A stretch of DNA of 64,000 nucleotides from NCBI GenBank assembly GCA_937862885.1, contig CALMEE010000101.1, forward strand, positions 1-64,000, written 5' to 3'. Each line of letters opens with the position of its first letter. The stretch's first letter is position 1. Below the pieces are notes generated by a model. The model made no database searches. It was not told the DNA's origin and was given only the letters and a program-made list of their open reading frames with translations. Positions 45,094-55,018 of this stretch are shown here, piece after piece. Position numbers and translations under genes: made by a program. The stretch is from an uncultured Planctomycetaceae bacterium (GTDB lineage Bacteria; Planctomycetota; Planctomycetia; Pirellulales; Pirellulaceae).

Positions 45094-46086
45094 TTAATTG
45101 ATGACAAGTTCCAATGCAGTTTGGACTTGCTCGACTGAACTTCTGTCGGCAGTCTCAAATTTGAACTGGACCGTCTGCGTCAACCGCCCGCTAATTTGCT
45201 TACCCAATCGTTTATCGAATCGTGCCGTTCCTGCTCCACGTTGGGCAATCAGAGAGACTTTAAGTCCATCCTCTATCCAATCATCCATTTCGTACTTTGG
45301 CGCTAAATCGAAGTCGATGAAGCGCGAGTCTTCTGAACGCTTTTCGGCGGCGATCACGAGACTCGCTGCACGACGTTCAGGATGCTCGAATGTTCGCACA
45401 TTCCAAGGCTTCTGAAACTGCACATTGGCGGGTTGGCTATTTGCCAAACCTCCAGTCTCGTCACCATGCTCATGCGCCTCCGTATCTTTATGGTTGTCGG
45501 GTTGGCTATCGGCTTCCAATGGAACAATGAGTTGTTTGATGAATCGTCCAATTGCACTTGGTTTAGGAGCGTATTGGGATTCTTCCAATGCTTTAAGCCT
45601 GCTCTCATCATCCAAACTGAAGTACGATACGGCAATTTCCCCGCTTCGTCGCAAGCGCACTAACAAGCTAGACTTTAATAGTGCATCGCATTCCGCACGC
45701 AATTCCTTCATTAGTTCTGTTTGATTTGCAGGTTGTCGTTGTGAGCTGTCGAAAGTGATCGTTTCCGTGTCAACTTTGACCACCACTTTGACCCTTTGTA
45801 TCGTCTGGCGAATCTTAAATGTATCGTCATCGACACCTTCTACTTTCCATTTGATTCCGACCTCGAATTCACTGACGGCCGGTTGTCCGCTACCCGCCCT
45901 AATAACCATTAGTTCAGATTTTTGGCTCAGCTTAAGATTCAACTCATCCAATGGATACAACTCCCACTGGGCTCCTGCCCCGACATTTGGCTGCTGCTGT
46001 GCAGAGGCTGAATCAATCGAACCAATAAAACCAATCAACGAAATAAAAAACAACAGATAAACCACTGATTGCGCCAACGTGGACAT
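45094..46086 (-). CDS. Secreted protein of unknown function
   Basis: From ATG at 46086 the 330-residue product has a signal sequence (VVYLLFFISLIGFIGSIDSASA). The body consists of mixed alpha/beta stretches with paired beta segments (ELMVIRAGSGQPAVSEFEVG and VKVVVKVDTETITF). A Glu/His/Asp-rich low-complexity linker follows near residue 215, and then a second beta-rich half. No known family is recognised; similar proteins are typical of planctomycete periplasm. The longer frame (to 46179) puts a poor leader before the signal. It lies downstream of the two other secreted-protein genes on the same strand. Confidence 0.65.
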   Translation of the reverse strand: MSTLAQSVVYLLFFISLIGFIGSIDSASAQQQPNVGAGAQWELYPLDELNLKLSQKSELMVIRAGSGQPAVSEFEVGIKWKVEGVDDDTFKIRQTIQRVKVVVKVDTETITFDSSQRQPANQTELMKELRAECDALLKSSLLVRLRRSGEIAVSYFSLDDESRLKALEESQYAPKPSAIGRFIKQLIVPLEADSQPDNHKDTEAHEHGDETGGLANSQPANVQFQKPWNVRTFEHPERRAASLVIAAEKRSEDSRFIDFDLAPKYEMDDWIEDGLKVSLIAQRGAGTARFDKRLGKQISGRLTQTVQFKFETADRSSVEQVQTALELVIN

Positions 46087-46408
46087 CGACGTTACTACGA
46101 CAGCCAAAATCTGTCGCAACTCCGCGACGTCGCGCACATCCTCGGTCCAACAGTTATAAGCACTCCTGATATGCATCACGCATGTTCCTTTTGAGATTCA
46201 CGGGTTTGCGAACCCTACTTTTTCGCCGAGCAAATATTGGCATTGAAAAAACGAATTGAAAGTGTGCAGCGTCCGTCCCTCAATTCTTGCGTCGACGCAT
46301 TCAAACTCACAATTGCCGACGAATAAACCTCCAGCCCGTCCAATATCCAGACAACGGATGAAGTCATTTGACTTGGGAATCGTATGCAATAAATTCGCAG
46401 TCGCCAAC

Positions 46409-46828
46409 TCAAAACTGATATCGATAGGATTGTGGCTGGCTAGGCTTATCCGAAGTCGGAGGTGTCTCAGTTGCTCCTGAATGGATGCCTCCATTTCGAT
46501 ATTGTTGATAGACGTCGTTCAATTGCTGTGTCCTGCTAGTTGGAGTCGCAGCTAATGACGATGCCGGTACCAGTATTTTAACATAGCGGATTCGGTACCC
46601 TGTGTTGCCTTGGCCGCACCCATAACCTCCGCGACCGCGCTGCGTGAGGCAATCGTGCTCCAAGCAGTAACCCAAACAGGGATTAGCGTCACTGTAGGGA
46701 TCGCCTTGGTAACCACCCCCCCATCCAGAATACCCTGAGCCGCCATAATATCCAAATTGGCCATACGCCGACGCACACAAACACACACTTACCAAAAACG
46801 GGAGCGAACCTGAAATTATTCGATACAT
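46409..46828 (-). CDS. Secreted Gly/Tyr-rich small protein
   Basis: The 139-residue protein starts with a signal peptide (SLPFLVSVCLCASAYG), then FGYYGGSGYSGWGGGYQ, a Cys-bearing segment (NPCLGYCLEHDCLTQ) and a polar tail. Five Cys residues in or near the mature part may form disulfides. No family is recognised. A TTGACA at 46897-46902 on the minus strand is a possible -35 box, but the matching -10 is weak. The neighbour at 46992-48233 is also Gly-rich and secreted. Confidence 0.6.
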   Translation of the reverse strand: MYRIISGSLPFLVSVCLCASAYGQFGYYGGSGYSGWGGGYQGDPYSDANPCLGYCLEHDCLTQRGRGGYGCGQGNTGYRIRYVKILVPASSLAATPTSRTQQLNDVYQQYRNGGIHSGATETPPTSDKPSQPQSYRYQF

Positions 46829-46910
46829 GTTGAGGCCTTTAAAAAAATATAGACACGTTGAGCAATACCCGATACCAGTAGATTAAACTCGCCAATTGTC
46901 AAAAGCAAGC

Positions 46911-46940
46911 AAAAAAAAAGCTCGGCACTGACGCCGAGCT
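46911..46940 (-). terminator. Rho-independent terminator after the Gly-rich secreted gene
   Basis: Read on the minus strand, AGCTCGGC and GCCGAGCT form a perfect 8-bp stem with a 6-base loop, followed by nine T (A at 46911-46919 on the plus strand). It stands 52 bases after the stop at 46992. Confidence 0.93.
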
Positions 46941-46991
46941 ACTTCGTTTATAAATTCAAGTCAAGCTTTTGCCTAAGCCAGAACCCCAACC

Positions 46992-48233
46992 TTACCGTGC
47001 TGGACTTGGAGGTGGTGGTGGAGGTGGTGGTGGTAGGGGAGCTCGTGGACGCCGACTGATACTGTCAGCGATTTCCGTGATTGCCCAAGCTGCGATACCC
47101 AATCCGAGAAGGTCAAAAAATCCACCAAAACCGCCGCCGAATCCGCCGCCACCGCCAAACCCGCCGCCGCAGCCACCGAATCCGCCACCGAAATTACCAC
47201 ATCCACCGTAGCAATCTCCGAAACCGACTTGTTCAGTTACAGCAACAGTCTGCTCAACCATGGGCTCGCAGGCAGCCGGCTCGGTCAAAACCACGCAACA
47301 ATCATGTGATCCATAGACGTCTTGATTAGCAGCAAGCGTTCCAACACCTAATACTACAGGCGAACTTTGTACGAACGCATCATGTTCCACGACCTCAACG
47401 CACATCGCTGCATTGCCTGATGGTCCGGCGGAAACAAAATCGTAGACACCTGGAGCAACGTTTGCGAATGAAAACTCGCCACTGGCACTCAATGGTGCTT
47501 GTCGGTAAATCTGACCACCAGCAAATAAAGCCACCGAATTTTGAGAAAGATCATAGCGTGATACTTCATCAATCCAATCAAGCGCGGCAATACGCCCGTG
47601 CATGCTACCATCAGCTCGCAGAGCAACTCGGTTCGAGTACTGCCGAACTGGCAAGGCATCGATTGCTGGATCAACTAAATATGAATATGTTGCACCGACG
47701 TATTCCGAATTCAACATCTCTCGCGCTGGTCCGATATTGGTACCACCAACCGCTACAACATCCATTTGAATTTCAGACTCATCAACTGCATCGCCAACCG
47801 AGGTAACATAAACACCCATAGCCGAAACCGCTTGATCCGAGGAAGCGATGAATGTGTAAGAACCAGGCTGCACGCCTTGGAATCGATAAACGCCAGCATG
47901 ATCGGTTACAGACGATGCCACCACAACTCCGCGTCGATTCAGGGTCACTCGCATATCACGAGCGCCAACGCGAACACCTTCTTCCATAATCGCCACGCGT
48001 CCGTTGATGCCATCTCCACTGTCAATTCGAAGAACAGGTGAAGAGGTGGATGAAACGTCCACAGCCACGGACTCAGCCATTGGAAGAGACTCCACATAGA
48101 CTGACTCAACCGCAGCAGCTTCGTCGTAGATATCCTGACTGATATACCGCTGCGCGGAGACCGCGGCAGTCACAACCAGCGGGAGCACGAATACGTAGCT
48201 CGCTAATTTGAGTGTTTGAAAAAGTTCTTTCAT
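46992..48233 (-). CDS. Secreted protein with Gly-rich and poly-Pro C-terminus
   Basis: The 413-residue protein begins with a signal/anchor (LASYVFVLPLVVTAAVSAQ). It contains two carboxypeptidase-regulatory/SpaA-like beta domains (GVYRFQGVQPGSYTFIASSD and SGEFSFANVAPGVYDFVSAG). The C-terminus is a Gly/Phe/Cys stretch (GGFGGCGGGFGGGG), a hydrophobic helix (LLGLGIAAWAITEIAD) and a run of nine prolines. Such proteins are thought to act at the cell surface. It has a strong promoter and its own terminator, so it is transcribed as a single gene. The extreme composition at the C-terminus suggests cell-wall or outer-layer attachment. Confidence 0.7.
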   Translation of the reverse strand: MKELFQTLKLASYVFVLPLVVTAAVSAQRYISQDIYDEAAAVESVYVESLPMAESVAVDVSSTSSPVLRIDSGDGINGRVAIMEEGVRVGARDMRVTLNRRGVVVASSVTDHAGVYRFQGVQPGSYTFIASSDQAVSAMGVYVTSVGDAVDESEIQMDVVAVGGTNIGPAREMLNSEYVGATYSYLVDPAIDALPVRQYSNRVALRADGSMHGRIAALDWIDEVSRYDLSQNSVALFAGGQIYRQAPLSASGEFSFANVAPGVYDFVSAGPSGNAAMCVEVVEHDAFVQSSPVVLGVGTLAANQDVYGSHDCCVVLTEPAACEPMVEQTVAVTEQVGFGDCYGGCGNFGGGFGGCGGGFGGGGGFGGGFGGFFDLLGLGIAAWAITEIADSISRRPRAPLPPPPPPPPPSPAR

Positions 48234-48562
48234 GTTGCTAATCTCGCAAAGCGGGGTGAACGAGGGATCGGTAAATTCTTACGCGCGAAAATTCCGCTAT
48301 GTACACAGTTATAAATTCGCTGCATTCAAGTGTCAAGCGTTCCAATTGCCAAATTTGGATAATTTAGGTTATTTGAACTAGCCCCAGTTTTCAGCAGAAA
48401 ACCAAAACTCGCTACTGATACTAATTGCTGTCAATACGGTTTTTAAGCCAAAAAATACTCAAATTAAAGGTTTAACCGCAATTTATTCGCTAAACCGTAT
48501 ATGTTTTAACCCCTGCAGCACTTTGGACGTTGATTTAGCTCCACGCTCTGCTTAATTCTCTC
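48234..48562. other. AT-rich intergenic region
   Basis: About 330 bases between the Gly-rich gene and thiG, strongly AT-rich. It carries the promoter at 48308-48336; nothing else was identified. Confidence 0.5.
48308..48336 (-). promoter_or_regulatory. Near-consensus sigma-70 promoter
   Basis: On the minus strand TTGACA (48331-48336) and TATAAC (48308-48313) are separated by exactly 17 bases. Transcription would start near 48301, about 70 bases before the ATG at 48233. Confidence 0.8.
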
Positions 48563-49456
48563 TTATTGTTCAGATTCGTTGACCAGCCATTTGGCGATTT
48601 GACCATGTTCTGGACTACTAGCTGAACCATAGCGCGACTTTCCCATTCGTTGAGACATGCGTGCAAGGAACCCGGATTCGCTGGCCGCTCGCATCGCCTG
48701 TGCCATCAAGACTGGATAAGTGGCTTTCGCCACGGCGGAATTTAACAGCACAGCGTCCGCACCAAGCTCCATTGCAATCGTAACGTCGCTGGCAGTACCG
48801 ATCCCCGCATCAACGACGACGGGAAATTCTGAGTCGTCATTCTTGAGCAACTCTAAGATCAACTGCAGATTGTGAGGGTTTGCAATTCCCAAACCTGATC
48901 CTATCGGGCTGCCTGCCGGCATGACGGCGACGGCACCGGCCGTTTTCAGCTTCTTGGCGATTATTGGATCGTCACTTGTGTAACAAAGTACTTGAAAGCC
49001 ATCACGGACGAGTCGTTCAGTTGCCCTCAGCGTCTCGACTGGGTCTGGCAACAATGTACGGTTATCTCCTAGCACTTCCAATTTGACCCACTTTGCTCCG
49101 GGATTATTGAGCCGCAATAAGATCTCCCGCCCCATACGCGCACATCGCACTGCGGTATCCGCATCATAACATCCGGCCGTGTTGGGGAGTAAAATATATC
49201 GGTTGGTATCAATGTAGTCGAGAATGTTTCTTCCATCGCTGTCATGCAGTTTCTCGCGTCTCACGGCGACCGTCACACATTCCGCACCCGACGCATGCAA
49301 TGCCTCACGCATTACTTCAAATGAGCTATAGCGGCCCGAACCCAGAATCAATCGGCTGCGCAGTTCAAAACTTCCGATGCGAAGTAACGGAAGGTCGCGG
49401 GTGTGCAGGTCTTGATTCAATTCTGACTCGCTGAGGATCTCGCGCATCGTGCTCAT
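48563..49456 (-). CDS. thiG: Thiazole synthase ThiG
   Basis: The 297-residue TIM-barrel enzyme shows the ThiG block [21 protein letters not shown], the segment [20 protein letters not shown] (Schiff-base Lys) and [28 protein letters not shown]. It makes the thiazole phosphate of thiamine from DXP, a glycine/tyrosine-derived imine and ThiS thiocarboxylate. It has about 25 extra N-terminal residues relative to the usual 256-260. thiS lies directly upstream, 8 bases away, on the same strand. Confidence 0.95.
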   Translation of the reverse strand: MSTMREILSESELNQDLHTRDLPLLRIGSFELRSRLILGSGRYSSFEVMREALHASGAECVTVAVRREKLHDSDGRNILDYIDTNRYILLPNTAGCYDADTAVRCARMGREILLRLNNPGAKWVKLEVLGDNRTLLPDPVETLRATERLVRDGFQVLCYTSDDPIIAKKLKTAGAVAVMPAGSPIGSGLGIANPHNLQLILELLKNDDSEFPVVVDAGIGTASDVTIAMELGADAVLLNSAVAKATYPVLMAQAMRAASESGFLARMSQRMGKSRYGSASSPEHGQIAKWLVNESEQ

Positions 49457-49464
49457 CTTTACTA

Positions 49465-49698
49465 CTAGCCTCCCCCTGCTAACGTGACAACTTCGACTTT
49501 GTTCGACTCCCTCAATGTACAGAAAGCGTGTCGATCGGCAACGATTAATTCACCGTCGATCTCAACAGCCACAGCCGACCCAACCTTCAAGTGCTTTAAC
49601 AAGTCCGCTACCGTCGTCCCGCAATTCACGCGGTGGGGCCGCCCGTTAAGCAAGAACTCGAAGCTGCCGTCGCCTTGTATTTCGTTGGAGGAGTTCAT
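49465..49698 (-). CDS. thiS: Sulfur carrier ThiS
   Basis: From ATG at 49698 the 77-residue product is ubiquitin-like and ends in Gly-Gly-Gly ([10 protein letters not shown]), whose terminal Gly accepts sulfur from ThiF/Isc[23 protein letters not shown] is the family core. It is slightly longer than the usual 66 residues because of a short polar N-terminus. No TPP riboswitch (no CUGAGA/ACCUGAU pair) was recognised upstream. The longer frame to 49746 adds non-family residues. Confidence 0.9.
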   Translation of the reverse strand: MNSSNEIQGDGSFEFLLNGRPHRVNCGTTVADLLKHLKVGSAVAVEIDGELIVADRHAFCTLRESNKVEVVTLAGGG

Positions 49699-49746
49699 TA
49701 TGTTATGTGTTTTCTTCAAATGCCGATCTACTGCCCGACACAACAT

Positions 49747-50182
49747 TGATTCTTATTGATACCTACGCTCGGGTTTCACGTAATTCGAGTCAACTTCGGA
49801 ACAGCACGGCCGGCGGTGATTTCAACCAGCACTCCAACTAACGCCACAATGTCCTATGATATGCTTCAGGCAAAAATGCAATTGTTGAAGCGAAGGCCGC
49901 AAACCTGGCCGGAAACTGTAAGTTGCACTCGAAAGATTATAGACATTAGCTTAGCCGTCGTACAATTGATTCGCTAACGCCCGTTTCTTGCCGATTGAGT
50001 CAAAGAGACGCGCACTGTCATTTTTCACGTTCGCCAGGCACGATCAGCGGATATCCAGCAACGCAAAGAAACCGCTGGCCCTTCGTCAGCAACATCCGTG
50101 ATGCGAATCGACGGAATACAGGGCAATGTCCTCGGCAATTGCGAATTCGAAATTCATTCACCTACGCAACATGGACGTTTGC
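49747..50182. other. Intergenic region, nothing recognised
   Basis: About 435 bases between thiS and the end of the RND permease gene. It would carry the thiS-thiG promoter. No gene, riboswitch or clear terminator was seen. Confidence 0.5.
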
Positions 50183-53100
50183 TCAATCCGCAACACTTCC
50201 AGCGGTCGGCTGAAGCTTAGCCGTACTGGATAGGTGAAATACCGGCGGTCGTGTTCGCCATGCAGCGTCGGTCGTCTGTGGCCGATACATCAAAGCGTAT
50301 GCGGAAGGTATTAGCACCAGCGCCAATAGCGTGGCGCCTAAGATTCCTCCGGAAATTGCAACCGCTAATGGCGGCCAAAATGCACCGCCAGCCAAGATCA
50401 AGGGCAAGAAACCAGCAGTCGTAGTCAGTGTCGTTGCGAGTATGTGGCGCGTCGAACGCATTACGACTTCGCGAATCGCTCCACGGTCACCCGTCCTGGC
50501 TTGTGCATCACCGCGGATCGCCGCCAAAACGACAATCGAGTCATTAATTGCAACACCGATCAATCCCATCGTTCCCACAATCGCCATGAAGCCAAATGGA
50601 AAACCATAAAGCCACAATGCCCCCATGCTGAGTCCGACTGATAAGAAGGCGACGATACCGATTAGCGACATCAACCGAAACGACTTAAAGGATAAGACCA
50701 AGGTGGCCAGCATCAATACCAAAAGTACTCCGACATTGGCCATCAAGTTCCCAATCGCATCGTCTCGTTTTGCGGTCTCTCCGGCGTATTTTATTTGATA
50801 GCCCTGTGGCAGGTTAAATCCCGAAGCTGCCAACCGCTGCTGAAAATCAGAAAGGATCGGGGCCGTTAATTCGCCTGCTAGAATAAATCCCTGCACCTCG
50901 TTCATGCGTCGACCATTGAGGCGCGGAATACCAGCCGGTTCAGCCTTTAACCCCATACTGCCCATGGTTGAAAGGGGGATCCCAATGAACTCAGGGCGTG
51001 TTCGATTTCCGGCTTGCTGCCCACGATTTCCAGCAGCCGCAGTAGTTGCCTCAAAATTCAATAGATTCAGCGTCGCAACGCGATTCAGGTTACCGCGATC
51101 CTGATCGCCGATCCGTACGCGAATCGGCAATTCTTCAGTACCTTCCAAAATCGATCCGCCGACGGCTCCCTCTAGCGTTTCATTGAGCTGGTTGGCAATT
51201 CTTGTGTGGTTCAATCCAAGTTGTCGCGTCAACCCTTCATCGACATCGAAACTCACCTTCGGCAACGCCTCACTCAGTTCGGAACGCGTATTGATGACCC
51301 GCGGGGTTTCGCACAAGTGAAGTCGTACCTCGTCCCCCAATCTTTGCAGTTCGTCGATGTCAGGCCCGAAAATTTGCACTTCGATCGGAGCATAGAATGG
51401 CGGTCCCTGTTCTAATTGCCGTACCAATAACAACGACTGCGGATAAAGTTGCTGGAGTTTATGCTGCCAGTTTCGTACAAATTCAACCGTCGCTCCAGCC
51501 GTATTTCGTTGCACAATCGCCTGTGCGTAACGCGGTGAGTTTTTTCGGCTCGGCACCAAGTTGTAATAGAAAACTGGGACACTCTCGCCAATGAACCAAT
51601 GAACGTTGACCACACTCGGATCGCGCTGTAGTTCCTCACTGATTAATTCCGTCAGCGCGATTGATTCCTGAAGCGAAGCGGCCGATCCCAATTCCACTTC
51701 CACGTGAACCTGATCTCGCTCCGCCGGCGGGAAAAACTGCAGCGGCAGTCGCGTGGCGGCCACGAACCCAGCTACGGGCAATGCCAACGATAGTACGACA
51801 CCCAGAGCCGGACGGGCCAACAAGGAGGCAATACAGCGGTCCCATATGACACTGAGACGATGACTGGAAAATCCATCGGTCCACCAACTTGTGCGCTTCA
51901 CACGCTCGGCAGATCCAATTGCCGCCAACGCCGGTATGATCGTCATAGCCAATAGAAATGACGAAAAGATTGCCAAGATGACGCTGATCGCGATCGCCCC
52001 TACGAACTCGCCCGCCGGACCAGGCATTAAGGCAATTGGTGCAAACGCGAATGCCGTAGTCAATGTGGAACCCAGCAACGGAACCGCCAACAGCCGAACC
52101 GTATTGGACACAGATTGCAGTGCTGGAATTCCTTTCTTCAGTTCCTGATTGATCTCGTCGACGACAACGATCGCGTTGTCGATCAACAAGCCCAAAGCAA
52201 TGATGAGCCCGGTCACCGACATTTGATGGATGGGTATGTCCAATAATCGCAATAATGATATGACCATCAGCGACACAAGCGGCAGTGCAGACCCAACAAT
52301 CAAGGCTGAGCGCCAACCCATAATGATGAAAATGACGAGAAAAACAGCAAACCCACCGAGAAACAAATTTCCAACCAGCGACGCAAGTCGTGTTTGCACA
52401 TAAGGCGCTTGGTGAAAGACAAGTTCCAGTTCTAATCCGCCCGGCAATTCGGCACGTATTTCGTCCAATAATTCAAGGGCCTGATGCGACCACCGATCGA
52501 TGCGAAAATCATTCCGCACCAACGCACCGATAACAACGCCCCTACTGCCACTGATGGTCGCCATGGTGGCGGGGGGATCGAGTTCGGCTCTCTCAATACG
52601 GGCCAGCTCCCCCAGTTGAATGATTACTCCATCATCGTTAACACGGATCGGGGTCTGAGCCAGGCGCAACAAGGACTCGATATCGCCACTGACTTCCAAT
52701 AGCAAATTGCCATCCGGCGTGCGGATCTGACCAGCAGATTGCTTGGAGTCGCTTGCCCCGATCTGTGCGGATATATCGGCAGCCGTCAGCGCGAGTGCGG
52801 TGGCGTCTTCCGGATTCACTGTGACCAAAATCTCCTCTTGAGGATCGCCAAACAATTCGGTTTTTTCGGTTCCCGGTAACTCGCGCAACCGCTCCTGCAC
52901 AAATCGCGCCCAGCGTGCCAGAGCAGCTGGACTGGCGGGCGCCTTCGTTTGCCATTTCAACCCCACTAGCATGGCGAAAGCTTTGATTTCAATCTGATCA
53001 AATTCTGGTCGGCTCGCTTGTGGAGGAAGATACGCTTGAGCATCATCGACTTTTCCACGAACTTTCGACCAGATTGCGGGTGCTTCAGCCGCCGTGACGG

Positions 53101-53401
53101 AATCCAACAACTCGATTTGAATAAATGAAACCCCCAACCGACTGGTCGAGCGTATTTCTTTCACCTGCTGAATTTGTTTGATTTCGTCTTCAATCTTTTC
53201 GGTCACCAGCGTTTCTACCAACCTGGCGTCAACACCGGGCAACCTTGTCGTAACGTTGGCCGCTCGTGGCGCCAGCTCCGGATCTTCCAACCGTGGCATC
53301 ACTACCATCGACGACAGCCCGGAAACCAATATCAAGCAAATCGCCAACATGAGTAAACGGCGATCTCGGAAGAACAAAGTCGAAAATGATTGCCGAGTCA
53401 C
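50183..53401 (-). CDS. RND efflux permease (AcrB family)
   Basis: The 1072-residue protein has the AcrB/HAE topology: RRLLMLAICLILVSGLSSM at the N-terminus, a large periplasmic loop, helices around LGLLIDNAIVVVDEI (TM4, the acidic proton-relay helix, with Asp-Asn) and a second loop and helix set ending in GILGATLLALVLIPSAYALMY. It couples proton influx to efflux through an adaptor and an outer-membrane channel. The substrate class (drugs or metals) cannot be set. It overlaps the adaptor gene upstream by 4 bases. No outer-membrane factor gene is nearby. Confidence 0.9.
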   Translation of the reverse strand: MTRQSFSTLFFRDRRLLMLAICLILVSGLSSMVVMPRLEDPELAPRAANVTTRLPGVDARLVETLVTEKIEDEIKQIQQVKEIRSTSRLGVSFIQIELLDSVTAAEAPAIWSKVRGKVDDAQAYLPPQASRPEFDQIEIKAFAMLVGLKWQTKAPASPAALARWARFVQERLRELPGTEKTELFGDPQEEILVTVNPEDATALALTAADISAQIGASDSKQSAGQIRTPDGNLLLEVSGDIESLLRLAQTPIRVNDDGVIIQLGELARIERAELDPPATMATISGSRGVVIGALVRNDFRIDRWSHQALELLDEIRAELPGGLELELVFHQAPYVQTRLASLVGNLFLGGFAVFLVIFIIMGWRSALIVGSALPLVSLMVISLLRLLDIPIHQMSVTGLIIALGLLIDNAIVVVDEINQELKKGIPALQSVSNTVRLLAVPLLGSTLTTAFAFAPIALMPGPAGEFVGAIAISVILAIFSSFLLAMTIIPALAAIGSAERVKRTSWWTDGFSSHRLSVIWDRCIASLLARPALGVVLSLALPVAGFVAATRLPLQFFPPAERDQVHVEVELGSAASLQESIALTELISEELQRDPSVVNVHWFIGESVPVFYYNLVPSRKNSPRYAQAIVQRNTAGATVEFVRNWQHKLQQLYPQSLLLVRQLEQGPPFYAPIEVQIFGPDIDELQRLGDEVRLHLCETPRVINTRSELSEALPKVSFDVDEGLTRQLGLNHTRIANQLNETLEGAVGGSILEGTEELPIRVRIGDQDRGNLNRVATLNLLNFEATTAAAGNRGQQAGNRTRPEFIGIPLSTMGSMGLKAEPAGIPRLNGRRMNEVQGFILAGELTAPILSDFQQRLAASGFNLPQGYQIKYAGETAKRDDAIGNLMANVGVLLVLMLATLVLSFKSFRLMSLIGIVAFLSVGLSMGALWLYGFPFGFMAIVGTMGLIGVAINDSIVVLAAIRGDAQARTGDRGAIREVVMRSTRHILATTLTTTAGFLPLILAGGAFWPPLAVAISGGILGATLLALVLIPSAYALMYRPQTTDAAWRTRPPVFHLSSTAKLQPTAGSVAD

Positions 53402-54864
53402 TGTCGAACCTCCGCAACATGCTCGGCGATTTGACCCTGGACGCGCTGGCCAGCCGTCAATCGATGCACGCCGTTGGCAACGAACCTTTCGCCGTCAACA
53501 ATGGCTCCGCGGACAAACACACGATCAGTATCGATTTGCAGAACTTCAATATCACGTCGCTCTAGCAGATATTCCTGCTGAAAACGACCTTCAGGTACAC
53601 GAACCTCCGCGACTAACGATTTTTGCCTTTCACCAGAGACAAGGTTTTCTAATTCGACCGATCTCTGCGACTCTGGTGGCGACTTGGCGACGATGATCGA
53701 CCAGAGGCCGCGTTGACCGCGAACCAGCGCTTTTGTGGGAACCCAACAACCCGATTGCGAAATGCTCTGTTCCAATTTGACCCGTACCAATTGACCAGGC
53801 GCTGGCATCAATTGAGGCGGCAGTTCATCGATGACCAAAAACCTGGCGGTCCGCGTTCTCGTTACCGAATCCAATTCAGGAAGAATTGACTTTAGCTTAC
53901 CGGAAAGGACACGCTTATCGACGGACAATGGATAGCACCTGCCTACTTCAAGCTCGGCAATGAAATCAGGCGGCAGACCGATCCAAGCCTCGATACTCCC
54001 TTTTTCGACCAGACGAAAAACGGACTGGCCTCCGCCCACAATGGACCCTTCGTCAAACAAACGTTGCGAGATAATAGCGTCATAGGGAGCCACCAATTTA
54101 CTCTCGCGAATTTCGACTTCGATCCGTTGGATGGCGGCTTCGAGTCGCGCGACCTCGGCCTGCTGGGCCGCAATTGTCTCCGCTCTCGTCCCTTCTTCGA
54201 GTTCAGACAGGCGATTGGATGAAGCCTCTAGCCGCTGCTCAATCGAGCGGACTAAGGTCTTCGCATCGTCGTATTCCTTCATGGAAATCGCACCACTCCC
54301 TTTCAATCGCTCGCGTCGTTCAAAATCGGCGATCGCCAGCTCAAGCTGCGCTTGCAAATCCTGAACGTCCGCACGAGCTGCCGCGATGGTTTGCTGACGC
54401 GGCCCAGCCATCAATTCCGCCAACATGGCTGCCGCCCCATCGCGTTGCGAACGAAGTTCGGCCAGCGAGGACAGCAGATACTCCGTGTCTAACTCCGCCA
54501 ACACATCATTCGCTTGGACAACATCTCCTTGCTCAACCCTGACCGTTTCCAGCCGCCCCGTTCGCTTAAAACCAAGTTCGCTGGAGCGGGAGGCACGGAA
54601 TGCTCCGGAAAATTCGCGCGTCACTCTTACTTCCGGATGAAATTCAATTTGGAGCAACTCCACCATCGCCAAGTTCTGCTTGGCCCCCGCGGCGGCGTTG
54701 TCAGCACTGGCATCACCTGACTGCCATGCGAATTGATTGACGGCAAAAGAAACGCCCACAAGAGATACCGCCACAACAAGCAAACTCAAGCCAGTCGTTT
54801 TTTGGCGTAAAGTCATAGAATGACGCATCGTCAAAATCTTTGCAAATAGAATTTTGGGAACCAT
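53398..54864 (-). CDS. RND efflux adaptor (HlyD/MFP family)
   Basis: The 488-residue protein (or about 476 from ATG at 54828) has a signal anchor (TTGLSLLVVAVSLVGVSFAV) and a barrel-sandwich lipoyl motif (FKRTGRLETVRVEQGDVVQANDVLAEL). A coiled-coil hairpin follows (about 130-240), then a beta-barrel end (APYDAIISQRLFDEGSIVGGG). It bridges the inner-membrane pump and an outer-membrane channel. It overlaps the permease by 4 bases (translational coupling). Regulation is expected from the TetR gene just upstream. Confidence 0.9.
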   Translation of the reverse strand: MVPKILFAKILTMRHSMTLRQKTTGLSLLVVAVSLVGVSFAVNQFAWQSGDASADNAAAGAKQNLAMVELLQIEFHPEVRVTREFSGAFRASRSSELGFKRTGRLETVRVEQGDVVQANDVLAELDTEYLLSSLAELRSQRDGAAAMLAELMAGPRQQTIAAARADVQDLQAQLELAIADFERRERLKGSGAISMKEYDDAKTLVRSIEQRLEASSNRLSELEEGTRAETIAAQQAEVARLEAAIQRIEVEIRESKLVAPYDAIISQRLFDEGSIVGGGQSVFRLVEKGSIEAWIGLPPDFIAELEVGRCYPLSVDKRVLSGKLKSILPELDSVTRTRTARFLVIDELPPQLMPAPGQLVRVKLEQSISQSGCWVPTKALVRGQRGLWSIIVAKSPPESQRSVELENLVSGERQKSLVAEVRVPEGRFQQEYLLERRDIEVLQIDTDRVFVRGAIVDGERFVANGVHRLTAGQRVQGQIAEHVAEVRQ

Positions 54865-55018
54865 ATTGAGTTTAGGCCGAGCCGCAAAGAGAACAACTCA
54901 GGATTTAACTCAAGGACGAATTGTGAAAAGATGTATGCTGATTGCCGGGCTGGACTGTCGTCGACGCATTGTTCCAACGATCTGGATTTTTGTTGAAAAT
55001 TACGTTACGGCGCTGAAG

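Noticed and set aside
49699-50100. TPP riboswitch before thiS-thiG
   Set aside because: Neither the CUGAGA nor the ACCUGAU core could be found on the minus strand.
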